Origin: Siphonodentalium dalli
Taxonomy: Eukaryota > Mollusca > Scaphopoda > Gadilida > Siphonodentaliidae
DNA length: 64,000 nucleotides
NCBI GenBank assembly: GCA_032622095.1
Contig: CP136066.1
Span: 47,030,911 to 47,094,910, forward strand
Direction of reading: 5' to 3'
The stretch's first letter is position 1; each line of letters begins with the position of its first letter. A program made the position numbers and the translations under genes. The notes under the pieces are model-generated. The model saw only the letters and a program-made list of their open reading frames with translations. It was not told the origin of the DNA and did no database searches. Below, one piece after another: positions 13,368 through 23,862 of the stretch.

Positions 13368-13970
13368 TCACTAAAGCCTTGGGTGTTGTGTGGGTCACCG
13401 TGAATAACTCTTCGAAAAATATTCACGGTGTTGAGTATTTTGCTTATCGCACGCTTGTTTACATACTGTACAAATTCGCGAATACCGATTCATATTTGAA
13501 GAAAAATGACGTGAACCATTATATTGATCACTTCAAATTACGACTATTGCATTTTTCATAACAAATCTTATACTTCAATGGTCGAGGTTGGAAAAATAAA
13601 ACATCAACATGTCCGTTGGTATATTAGTCGTATAAGTCGGGCAAAACTTACGAAAATATTCACAATTGAAGACGTTGACCTACGAACGGTGTATGGATTG
13701 GATGAGAACGCTGATGAATTGCTGTACTGTTAATCACACGATTGCTAATGCTATATACTTGCTGATAAAACACAACAGCGGGAGAACGGCCACTATACAT
13801 CCGCCAATATTGCAATAAACTCTGAATTACTACATATGTCATGGTTAATGGACGAGCTACTTGAGCTCGTAGTCCGAGACCATTTAGTTCACGAATGTCC
13901 AGTCGCAGTCCATTAACCGATTTACAACATAGCTTTATGATACACGAGGAGAAATTAGAATAATGCAGAT
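13368..13970. repeat. segmental duplication, 3' part, resumed after the insertion
   Basis: This matches 53590-54080: shared motifs are ATTCACGGTGTTGAG, AAGACGTTGACCT, AAAACACAACAGCGGGA and AATGTCCAGTCGC. It continues the match that stops at 3917. It begins with the right target-site duplication (13368-13378). Confidence 0.8.
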
Positions 13971-14735
13971 GAAAATCACGATGAATGATCGAACGGGCGG
14001 ACGCAGCTAATTATGCAATAGTCCTCCGAAAGTGTCTTTTGACATATATATAAAACTATTCGGGAGCCTCTATTCAGCGTCGGAGGGGCCCACACCCTTG
14101 TGCGTTGCGGTCCATGTGTGCGCTTGGCGCACATGACAAATATCTCCTATTCTTTTATATGGAGATAATATTTACTATGATACTTCAATATATGCTCATG
14201 CAGATATGTTCATATTGGACGGCGTTAAATTAACGGCGTTATAACCTCCGCCAGGGTACCCCGAGTCATCACACCAAATTTGAAAATATGAGTCTGGGAG
14301 AAACATCCGGACAGACAGACATTTTATATATGTATATATATGTAAATATATGTCCCACATATATATACATAAACAAGATAGAAATACTGAATTTGGTGTC
14401 GATCAAATGCCTGAAGTGTTTACTATTATGAAAAAAGAATACATTAAAACATTGTATAGTGGATCAGTGCTCAGGTTGATCCACTCTCCCCTGTCCACTC
14501 TATCTGATGGTATATAGCCCCCTGTCATCGAATGTGACCTCCCAGAACAATGACTGGAAAACAAAATGTCATAAAAATTTACTTCTGGTATACAAAAATA
14601 TATCTGTCGAACTCGAATTTGTGGTGGAAATTTACATGTGGTCTCATCATGTACACACATACCGATGACATAATATCGGGATGTCATCCAACCCATATCT
14701 CACAAGTGAGTAATCCACTGTGCACCATGCCCCAC
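13971..14735. other. gene-free DNA with one dispersed repeat
   Basis: 14235-14420 is an inverted partial match to 2281-2700. The rest shows nothing recognisable beyond short TA-rich runs near 14330-14370. Confidence 0.5.
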
Positions 14736-15141
14736 CATGTCCCACTCTCCCCTAATGTATGGGGTATGATGTTATGACATGCAATTAACATATTACTTCC
14801 ACAATATGACACAGATGAAGCTTCCTAGCATAGAACCAAAAACAAGAAGCTACTTGCTGTTCGGATTGTTGTGTTGAACTGTTCATTATTTTAGAAGTTC
14901 AAAAGGGGAAAAAATAATATTTTCAACTTCCCAAATGTATTAATATTCCACTGTTTTGTGTCTTCTCTTAATAATTGTTCAGATTCTATATGCAATAAAT
15001 ATGATGTTATGTTAAATTCAATGCAATAAATATGGTGATAAGTTAAATTCAAGATTTGTTGCTGAACGGATTCAGAAAACAAACCTGTGTTGGAAATATC
15101 TTGCAGTGCCCGGATGAATGTACAACACGCGTCTGCGCCTC
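14736..15141. mobile_element. partial copy of the TTAA MITE found at 43966-44928
   Basis: Shared stretches are GGGGTATGATG, the AATGTATTAA region and GTTAAATTCAAGATTT. The right end, ACGCGTCTGCGCC, is a diverged form of the complete element's right terminus. Its left end is not identifiable. Confidence 0.5.
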
Positions 15142-15367
15142 AACCTTTGGTATACTAAATACTCATCAAAGAGTATAGTTCTTATGAAATGTTCAGATAC
15201 TAAGTTAAACAAACTTATATATATATATCTGAACATTTGCCTTCAATAAATAGCACTCCTTTTCTGCGCGTGCATTACATATGTCTACTTATGTACATGA
15301 CCCCCGTCACCCCATAAATAAGAAACCATACCCAATGTATACTTGTATAACTGAGTGGGACAATAAA

Positions 15368-15890
15368 TTTAATATAATATTATAAAGAGTTTATCAATTA
15401 TGTGACACGCGGAACGTCAGTCATCGGTCTGTTTTGATCTATTTAGTAAACTGAACCTATATGTAACATAACCCACAATGAATTCAGAATGACTTCCAAC
15501 CGCAATAGGGTTACTACTCGCTTAACAAGAACACATCTATTTAGTATAGTATTATAAAGAGTTGAGAAATTATGCGACACGGACAGCCAGATATCGATCT
15601 GTTTTGATCAATTTTGTAAACTGGACCCGGATGTAACATAACCCAGAATGAACTCAGACTTCCAACCGCAGTAGGGATAATATTCGCTTATATAGCAAGA
15701 ACAAATATATTTAATATAATATTATAAAGAGTTGAGAAATGATGCGACACGCGGAGAGTCAGTTATCGATCTATTTTGATCTACTAGTATTTAGTAAACT
15801 GGAACCTGGATGTAACATAGTACAGAATGAACTCAGACTTCCAACCGCAATAGGGATAATATTCGCTTAGCAAGATCAGACGTATTTAGA
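15368..15890. repeat. about 170-bp tandem repeat, three units
   Basis: Units start near 15368, 15538 and 15709, each with ATATTATAAAGAG, a GCGACACG-type motif, TGTAACATA and GACTTCCAACCGCA. A fourth, partial unit resumes at about 16455-16565 after the foldback element. Confidence 0.85.
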
Positions 15891-15950
15891 TAAGATAGTT
15901 GCATAAGGGATCACTTCGAATATTTGACATATTTTCACCCGTCGTCTAGT

Positions 15951-16437
15951 GGTCCTGCTAATATGCTATGCTGCTGGTGGTCCTGCTGAATTGCTATGAT
16001 GCGGGTAGGGCAAACTGATGCCGTTACAAATAAATGTACCGTTATGTTTTCTAAAGTTGTCATTTTCGCGGTGTTTGGTTAATCCGTGCGATTTGTGAAA
16101 AAAACATGTGTGTATGAAGCATTCAAGAACATAGATATGTTTGAAATATTTAATAATGCTTTCGCTGGTGTTTCTAAAATGACGCGAATAACAATCTTGA
16201 TTGTAGTCGATTTTCAACAACTAATACAAGTATTAACAATATTTCGCAATAGATATGTTTTTGAAAGCTTGATACGCACAATGGCTTTTCCTGGATATTT
16301 TAAGATTATCGGAACACCGCGAAATATTACAAATTAAAAAATATAGCGGTAATGTTTGTTAACAGCATCAGTTTGCCCTAACAGCATCACAGCAATTCCG
16401 CAGGACCCAATCTCATCATAGCACATTAGCAAGACCA
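15951..16437. mobile_element. foldback element with about 100-bp inverted arms
   Basis: The left arm begins GGTCCTGCTAATATGCTATG, and the reverse complement of the right end begins GGTCTTGCTAATGTGCTATG. A second inverted block (AGGGCAAACTGATGC...) extends the arms to the GCGGTGT motif near 16070 and its complement near 16316. No convincing target-site duplication is visible. It interrupts the 170-bp tandem array. Confidence 0.75.
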
Positions 16438-16565
16438 TTTGACCAGGGGTGATTTTAGACAGACTTCCAACCACAATAGGGTTAGTAATAGCTTAGCAAG
16501 AACAGATGTATTTAGATAAGATAGCTGATATGTATTTAGATAATATAGTTGCATAAGGGGCGGAT

Positions 16566-17466
16566 CACTTGGAATATTTGACACATGTTAGGCTCCATCT
16601 CATCACCTGGACCATACAGCGGTGCAAACTCAATGCAGCGCCCTCTACGATGTCACTGCTCCACGCAGCGCCCTCTACGTTAGCACTGCGATATAGCACT
16701 GCCACAAGGATGGTACGATGGCGGACCGATACATCTATTTTTACATATCGTCGGAACTATATTAAGTCACCTATTATCTTATTTTGACCACCAAACGTTT
16801 GAAATAATAGCAATTCTTTCGGTAATGATAACAACAATATAGATCCAGACATTTACAATTTTAATCCTAAAACATAAGAACTAAGAACACGTACGAAATC
16901 CTTACCAAGTGTCCTTATGGCAGTGATATCTCAGCGAAAACGATGGGAGATAACTCTGCCTGGAGTTTGACAGCGGTGTTCACACCGAAGTAGATCGAAC
17001 CGGAACATAAATACAACTGGATTGTGTTGTATCATTGATACTGTGTACTTACTTACCTTAGCTTGGTGCAGATACATATGCTTTAGCAGACAGTTTGTGC
17101 ACCATGGCGATATAAAGTTGTGCCAGTGCATGGACACCCACACAGGTTGACCCATTCGCATATCATTTCCAATGTCTGTGCTGTGTTTCACAAATTAACT
17201 TTAAAGCCCGGAATCATGTGTTGATGTCATGAATCGCTATTTAGTTTTCGAACACTGTCCTTGACTACACGTCTCCGCCATACTTCGTTGGGCACAAAAT
17301 AATCACCAACATCGGTTCAACAACGATTATACAAAATGCAAATAAAGCGGCATTGAGTACAATCTCTACCATCGGTGTCTGCTATCATATTATTCTAATA
17401 ATAGCACCGAGTAGTTTAATGCGCATGACCGAGAGAGGTTGCGAAGGTGCATGATAATTGATTGAG
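16566..17466. other. gene-free interval
   Basis: No gene or repeat family is recognised. The only small repeat is GCAGCGCCCTCTACG, present twice near 16636 and 16664. Confidence 0.4.
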
Positions 17467-19519
17467 TAGGTTACACACAACTAATTATTTTCCATAGGCG
17501 ACAGTGTTAACTAAAATTCCCGCCGGCCATGGGTTTGACCTAGTTGAACTTCAAGTGGTCAATTTTCCCGTAGAACGTCATCCTCTGCACCAGTATGTGA
17601 CAACAAACGCGCCCTTTTCGGTATTTTTTTCAAACGATAATCTTGCATTTCCACAACTACCCCATTTACTGCAAAAAAATCAGCAGCATAAAAATACCCA
17701 GACCCCTTCCGTAACTTCTGGACGCCACCAGACTCTTCCTGGACATCTAAACATACACGAACGCCATATTTACGTAGGCTATGATTTTCTGTTCCCGATT
17801 AGGGATATTTCCCTCAATGATAATCAACCAATCAGCAGCCAGAATCTTTTTTTTATGCTGACTCGAGTTTCCCTACACAAATTCAAGAAGCGTAACTCTA
17901 TATAATTAGTTGTTTGTAACCTATAATTGAAATGAAAATTGAAGTTTTATCGTGTAAACCGCGCCAATTTTACAAAAAAAGCTTTACCGTGATACAATAG
18001 AAATATAGGAGTCATTGGACATCCTATTATCTCCCAGCGGTCATTTAACCCACATACCCCGTTTTAAAATTAACAATTTTTTTGGGGTAAGAAATAACAC
18101 AAGTAATAGAATCCTGATAAATCTGGAAGCGCAGTTTAGTAGAAAAGATACTAATGTCTCATGTTAGGCTTGTCATAGACATATATACTGCACAGTGTCG
18201 CATGTCCCATCTCCATCCACTCACTAGTGGGGATATTATGGCCACAAATGTGACCACACCCCAAATTCAGGGTTTTTCATCATAATTTAATTTGTAAAAA
18301 CCGACTCGCGTGCATAACGCACACGATAGAAAGTAATATGTATAAGTTTAGAAAACTAGTCACGTATATCTACCATACTTTTTAAGGAATTTATCTAATT
18401 TTGAACAATACAATGTTTAATTGCATTTGAAATAGACCCCCCCCCCCCTCAAAATTTCACCATCCGATGATGGTTTGGTTCAATGATAGGCGGATGTCCC
18501 TTTAAATTTCAGTACTTTTCAGGAGTTTGAGTCGAATTTCTATCAGAGAAACTTCCATCACCTCGACCGTGCTATTTTGAACATTAGAGGTCCACCCATA
18601 TGCACAAAATGGATGATTTTCAGAAAATTTCGACTTCGGAAAAAGTTGAAGTTCCGGCGACAGAGGGTTAATAAATGTCTCGCATAATCTGAAAAAGGGT
18701 CTGTAGGGCGTGAAAATATAATAACTCAACAAAACGAGTCAGTCTTTGTTTATCAGTGTTCCTAAATTCGCTGCCCTGAACGATATTTGAAAAATGTGAT
18801 TTTTTTGCCTATAGGTTACACACAACTAATTATTTTCCATAGGCGACAGTGTTAACTAAAAGTCCCGCCGGCCATGGGTTTGACCTAGTTGAACTTCAAG
18901 TGGTCAATTTTCCCTTAGAGCGTCATCCTCTGCACCAGTATGTGACAACAAACGCGCCCTTTTCGGTATTTTTTTCAAACGATAATCTTGCATTTCCACA
19001 ACTACCCCATTTACTGCAAAAAAATCAGCAGCATAAAAATACCCAGACCCCTTCCGTAACTTCTGGACGCCACCAGACTCTTCCTGGACATCTAAACATA
19101 CACGAACGCCATATTTACGTAGGCTATGATTTTCTGTTCCCGATTAGGGATATTTCCCTCAATGATAATCAACCAATCAGCAGCCAGAATTTTTTGTTAT
19201 GCTGACTCGAGTTTCCCTACACAAATTCAAGAAGCGTAACTCTATATAATTAGTTGTTTGTAACCTTTAATTGAAATGAAAATTGAAGTTTTATCGTGTA
19301 AACCGCGCCAATTTTACAAAAAAAGCTTTACCGTGATACAATAGAAATATAGGAGTCATTGGACATCCTATTATCTCCCAGCGGTCATTTAACCCACATA
19401 CCCCGTTTTAAAATTAACATTTTTTTTGGGGTAAGAAATAACACCAGTAATAAAATCCTGATAAATCTGGAAGCGCCGTTTAGTAGAAAAGATACTAATG
19501 TCTCATGTTAGGCTTGTCA
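17467..19519. repeat. 1.34-kb tandem array, first segment (A1-B1-A2)
   Basis: The array has alternating blocks A (about 709 bp) and B (about 635 bp): A1 17467-18175, B1 18176-18811, A2 18812-19519. Blocks are nearly identical to those in 23863-26549. A carries a plus-strand open frame of up to 133 codons and B a minus-strand frame of 76 codons (18502-18732). Neither has an ATG start, and neither resembles a known protein. A has a pyrimidine-rich CCATAG just upstream of its open frame, resembling a 3' splice site. Confidence 0.92.
17504..17905 (+). other. unrecognised 133-codon open frame in array block A (copies at 18849, 24534 and 25878)
   Basis: It opens at GTG, not ATG. The translation (LVELQVVNFP...RDISLNDNQPISSQN) has no known domain. 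Copies 1 and 4 stay open over 133 codons. Copy 2 is shortened near its end. Copy 3 has an extra C near 24550 that shifts the frame. The copies are too similar to judge selection. It could be an exon, a decayed transposon piece or chance; I favour non-coding. Confidence 0.3.
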
Positions 19520-20020
19520 TCTCATATATAGTTTGAAGACCTCTGTCTGTATGTTTGTCTGTCTGTCTGTCTTTAATACAAATCTACGATTCTCGACCGA
19601 TCGGGACGAAACTTGGTACGTGTGTGTAGTTTGACCAGGCGGTGGTCGTTGTCGTATTGGCGAGCCCGTGCGACGCCCGTGCAGCGCATGCACAGACGAG
19701 ATCTCAGAAACGGGTGGAGCTATCGACTTGAAATTTGGTATGTGAATGTATCTTGCCCCGGATACGAATTTTGTCGGGTCGCCGAGCCCGTGCGACGCCA
19801 GCTTCGCGCATGCGCAGACGAGATATCGGAAACGGGTGGAGCTATCGACTTGAAATTTGCTATGTGAATGTATCTTGCCCCGGATACGAATTTTATCGGG
19901 TCGCCGAGCCCGTGCGACGCCAGCTTCGCGCATGCGCAGACCAGATCTCGGAAACGTGTGGAGCTATCGACTTGAAATTTGGTTTTTGAATAGCCCGGAC
20001 AACGTCGAGCTCATCGGCTA
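19520..20020 (+). mobile_element. Helitron family 2 unit with 122-bp internal repeats
   Basis: It starts TCTCATATATAGTTTGAAG and a (CTGT)n stretch follows. It contains units of 122 bp (GGTGGAGCTATCGACTTGAA...TTCGCGCATGCGCAGAC). It reaches the family 3' end CTCATCGGCTA, but the final G is replaced by a (TA)n run. Overlapping 84-codon open frames come only from the 122-bp repeat. Confidence 0.8.
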
Positions 20021-20034
20021 TATATATATATATA

Positions 20035-20960
20035 CTAGAAGGTGACCCGACTTCGTCCGAGCTTTGACCATGTATTGACCATTTTGAAGGTCAAGGTCAG
20101 GTGGGGTAACGATTTGACCCGACCAAAACATTGCCCAGACAAAAGTACCCGTACTTGTCCATTTTGAAGGTCAAGGTCAGGTGGGTCACGATTTGACCCG
20201 TCCAAAACACTGCCCGGGCAAAAGTACCCGACAAAAGTACCCGTCGAAATCCATCCGGTTTTACCCGATTTGACCTCGAATTGATCATTTTGAAGGCGAT
20301 TTTACCTTGAATTGACCCGATTTCAAGGTCACGTCGCACGGGCAAATGAATATGCTTTTGAGACTCCCCATACGAAGGTACCCCCACATACCAAGTTTCA
20401 TCGAAATCCCGTGATATTCGGGCGTTTGACCTTGAAATGACCCGATTTCAAGGTCAAGGTCACGTCGCGCGGGCAAATTAATATGCTCATGAGACTCCCC
20501 ATACGAAGGTACCCCCACATACCAAGTTTCATCGAAATCACGTGATATTCGGGCGTTTGACCTTGAAATGACCCGATTTCAAGGTCAAGATCACGTTTCA
20601 CGGACAAATTAATAGGCCCATGCCACCCCCGGCCGAAAATACCCCACATATCAAGTTTCATCGAAATCGGCTACGCCATTTTCGAGTTCATCGCGAACAC
20701 ACACACAGACACACACACACAAAAACACACACACAGATCTTCCAAAATATATAATAGACTAGAAAGTGACCCGACTTCGTCCGGGCTTTGACCTTGAATT
20801 GTCCATTTTGAAGGTCAAGGTCAAGTGGGGTCACGATTTGACCAGTCCAAAAACACTGCCCGGACAAAAGTACCCGACAAACGTGCCCGTCGAAATCCAT
20901 CCGGTTTTACCCGATTTGACCTTGAATTGATCATTTTGAAGGTCAAGGTCTGGTCGGGGA
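20035..20960 (-). mobile_element. inverted Helitron family 1 pair, one full and one truncated unit
   Basis: On the minus strand, the full unit (20035-20758) runs from TCTATTATATATTTTGGAAG at 20758 to CACCTTCTAG at 20035. The next inverted unit starts directly with CTAG at 20759 and is cut off at about 20960. The units carry many AGGTCA half-sites. Short open frames here are by-products of the repeats. Confidence 0.8.
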
Positions 20961-21253
20961 CTTGAAATTTACTATGTGAATGTATCTTGCCCCGGATACA
21001 AATTTTATCGGGTCGCCGAGCCCGTGCGACGCCAGCTTCGCGCATGCGCACACGAGATATCGGAAACGGGTGGAGCTATCGACTTGAAATTTGATATGTG
21101 AATGTATCTTGCCCCGGATACGAATTTTATCGGGTCGCCGAGCCCGTGCGACGCCAGCTTCGCGCATGCGCAGACCAGATCTCGGAAACGTGTGGAGCTA
21201 TCGACTTGAAATTTGGTTTTTGAATAGCCCGGACAACGTCGGGCTCATCGGCT
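20961..21253 (+). mobile_element. Helitron family 2 fragment
   Basis: Two to three 122-bp repeat units, ending CTCATCGGCTA before a (TA)n run, as at 20020. Confidence 0.75.
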
Positions 21254-21266
21254 ATATATATATATA

Positions 21267-22190
21267 CTAGAAGGTGACCCGACTTCGTCCGAGCTTTGAC
21301 CATGAATTGACCATTTTGAAGGTCAAGGTCAGGTGGGGTAACGATTTGACCCGACCAAAACATTGCCCAGACAAAAGTACCCGTACTTGTCCATTTTGAA
21401 GGTCAAGGTCAGGTGGGTCACGATTTGACCCGTCCAAAACACTGCCCGGGCAAAAGTACCCGACAAAAGTACCCGTCGAAATCCATCCGGTTTTACCCGA
21501 TTTGACCTCGAATTGATCATTTTGAAGGCGATTTTACCTTGAATTGACCCGATTTCAAGGTCACGTCGCACGGGCAAATGAATATGCTTTTGAGACTCCC
21601 CATACGAAGGTACCCCCACATACCAAGTTTCATCGAAATCCCGTGATATTCGGGCGTTTGACCTTGAAATGACCCGATTTCAAGGTCAAGGTCACGTCGC
21701 ACGGGCAAATGAATATGCTCATGAGACTCCCCATACGAAGGTACCCCCACATACCAAGTTTCATCGAAATCACGTGATATTCGGGCGTTTGACCTTGAAA
21801 TGACCCGATTTCAAGGTCAAGGTCACGTTGCACGGACAAATTAATAGGCCCATGCCACCCCCCGGCCGAAAATATCCCACATACCAAGTTTCATCGAAAT
21901 CGGCTGGGCCATTTTCGAGTTCATCGCGAACACACACACAGACACACACACACAAAAACACACACCCAGATCTTCCAAAATATATAATAGACTAGAAGGT
22001 GACCCGACTTCGTCCGGGCTTTGACCTTGAATTGTCGATTTTGAAGGTCAAGGTCAAGTGAGGTCACGATTTTACCAGTCCAAAAACACTGCCCGGACAA
22101 AAGTACCCGACAAACGTGCCCGTCGAAATCCATCCGGTTTTACCCGATTTGACCTTGAATTGATCATTTTGAAGGTCAAGGTCTGGTCGG
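21267..22190 (-). mobile_element. second inverted Helitron family 1 pair
   Basis: A near-identical copy of 20035-20960 offset by 1232 bp: full unit 21267-21991, then a truncated unit from 21992. The segment from about 20035 to 21266 was evidently duplicated in tandem. Confidence 0.8.
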
Positions 22191-22405
22191 GGACTTGAAA
22201 TTTGCTATGTGAATGTATCTTGCCCCGGATACGAATTTTATCGGGTCGCCGAGCCCGTGCGACCTCAGCTTCGCGCATGCGCAGACCAGATCTCGGAAAC
22301 GCGTAGAGCTATCACATGCACATACCAGATCTCGGAAACGAGTGGAGCTATCGACTTGAAATTTGGTTTTTGAATAGCCCGGACAACGTCGGGCTCATCG
22401 GCTAG
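22191..22405 (+). mobile_element. Helitron family 2 fragment ending in CTAG
   Basis: It holds partial 122-bp units and the complete family 2 3' end: hairpin CCCGGAC / GTCGGG with loop AAC, then CTCATCGGCTAG at 22394-22405. Confidence 0.75.
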
Positions 22406-22963
22406 TCTCATATATATTTTGAAGACCTCTGTCTGTCTGTCTGTTTGTCTGTCTGTCATTAATACAAATCTACGATTCTCGACCGATCGGGACGAAACTT
22501 GGTACGTGTGTGTAGTTTGACCAGGCGGTGGTCGTTGTCGTATTGGCGAGCCCGTGCGACGCCCGCTTCGCGCATGCGCAGACGATATCTCGGAAACGGG
22601 TGGAGCTATCGACTTGAAATTTGCTATGTGAATGTATCTTGCCCCGGATGCGAATTTTATCGGCTCGCCGAGCCCGTGCGACGACAGCTTCGCGCATGTG
22701 CAGACGAGATCTCGGAAACGGGTGGAGCTATCGACTTGAAATTTGGTATGTGAATGTATCTTGCCCAGGATACGAATTTTATCGGGTCGCCGAGCCCGTG
22801 CGACGCCAGCTTCGCGCATGCGCAGACCAGATCTCGGAAACGGGTAGAGCTATCGACTTGAAATTTGGTTTTTGAATAGCCCGGACAACGTCGGACTGGG
22901 TAGAGCTATCGACTTGAAATTTCGTTTTTGAATAGCCCGGACAACGTCGGGCTCATCGGCTAG
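22406..22963 (+). mobile_element. Helitron family 2 unit, complete ends
   Basis: It starts TCTCATATATATTTTGAAG immediately after the preceding CTAG and ends with hairpin plus ATCGGCTAG at 22963. It contains three 122-bp units and a duplicated 3' terminal part. Confidence 0.8.
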
Positions 22964-23862
22964 TCTATTATATATTTTGAAAGATCTGTGTGTTTGTTTG
23001 TGTGTAATCGATGGACTCAAAAACGGCTCAGCCAATTTCGATGAAAGTTGGTACGTGGGGGTATTTTCGGGCCACGAGTAACATAGGCCTATTAATTTGT
23101 TCGTGCGAGGTCAACTTTTCACGTGCCGAGGTCAAATCTGTTTTTACGCCGTTTTGCGCTAATATATTTCAGTTCGGTGCTCACAAATCGATTCGATATA
23201 GCGCGAATAATACATTGCCAGTCATATAATTTGCACGGTTAGAATCTGTGGCGTTTCATCTTTCCAACGATATATAATATGTATGTATCCGTTTTAGTTA
23301 TCTGCCTCAATTATTAAGAAGAAGTGGTACGATCTTCTATTAGGGTAAAAACGATGCGTAACTTCTATGACGTCGTTAGAGGTCATAAAGTTAGATCACG
23401 TTAACTCATAACCGGCCGATGCATTTGACTGTTTCAGACGTCTTGGCGATATCTCGGGCACCGATGGTAATTTATCTTTACGTTGAAACTTGATAATTAA
23501 TGAGCGTGTGTATATATGAGGCGCGTTTATATACTTCAGTGGAAATCAAATCGGGTTAAACTGGCGGATTTTTACGGACGAAATTTGATGCATAGGGTAT
23601 CTCGGTATCCGCTGGGCCGATTTCCCGGTATCCGCTGGGCCGATTTCCACCATTTTTGGGGTGTTGGTGTTTGAACCCACCAGACCTTGACCTTCAAAAT
23701 GGTCAATTCAAGGTCAAACCGGGTAAAACCGGATGGATTTCGACGGGTACTTTTGTTCGGGCACTGTGTTTTGGACGGGTCAAATCGTGACCCCACTTGA
23801 TCTTGGCCTTCAAAATAGACAATTCAAGGTCAAAGCCCGGACGAAGTCGGGTCACCTTCTAG
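22964..23862 (+). mobile_element. Helitron family 1 unit, complete ends
   Basis: It starts TCTATTATATATTTTGAAAG directly after CTAG and ends with the family 1 hairpin and CACCTTCTAG. The body has two AGGTCA half-sites flanking a CACGTG (about 23105-23135) and a duplicated CGGTATCCGCTGGGCCGATT. Confidence 0.85.

Larger units (their letters stand above)
19520..23862 (+). mobile_element. composite non-autonomous Helitron insertion (4.3 kb)
   Basis: The insertion starts TCTCATATATA and ends CACCTTCTAG. It lies between the A and T of GTCA|TAGACATA, a site seen uninterrupted at 18172 and 25203. A 6-bp hairpin (CCCGGAC / GTCGGG, loop GAA) stands 11 nt before the terminal CTAG. The absence of a target duplication, the A|T target, the TC start and the hairpin plus CTAG end are the Helitron signature. 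No Rep-helicase ORF is present, so it is non-autonomous. It is built from two element families in both orientations, listed separately. Confidence 0.9.

Noticed and set aside
20097-21750. Pairs of identical 77-96-codon minus-strand frames that suggested a duplicated gene
   Set aside because: They sit inside inverted Helitron units and are identical only because of the 1232-bp duplication.
19613-22875. Many 60-184-codon frames such as the Arg-rich one at 22265-22819
   Set aside because: They arise from the 122-bp Helitron repeat read in shifting frames; no codon-level conservation and no domain.
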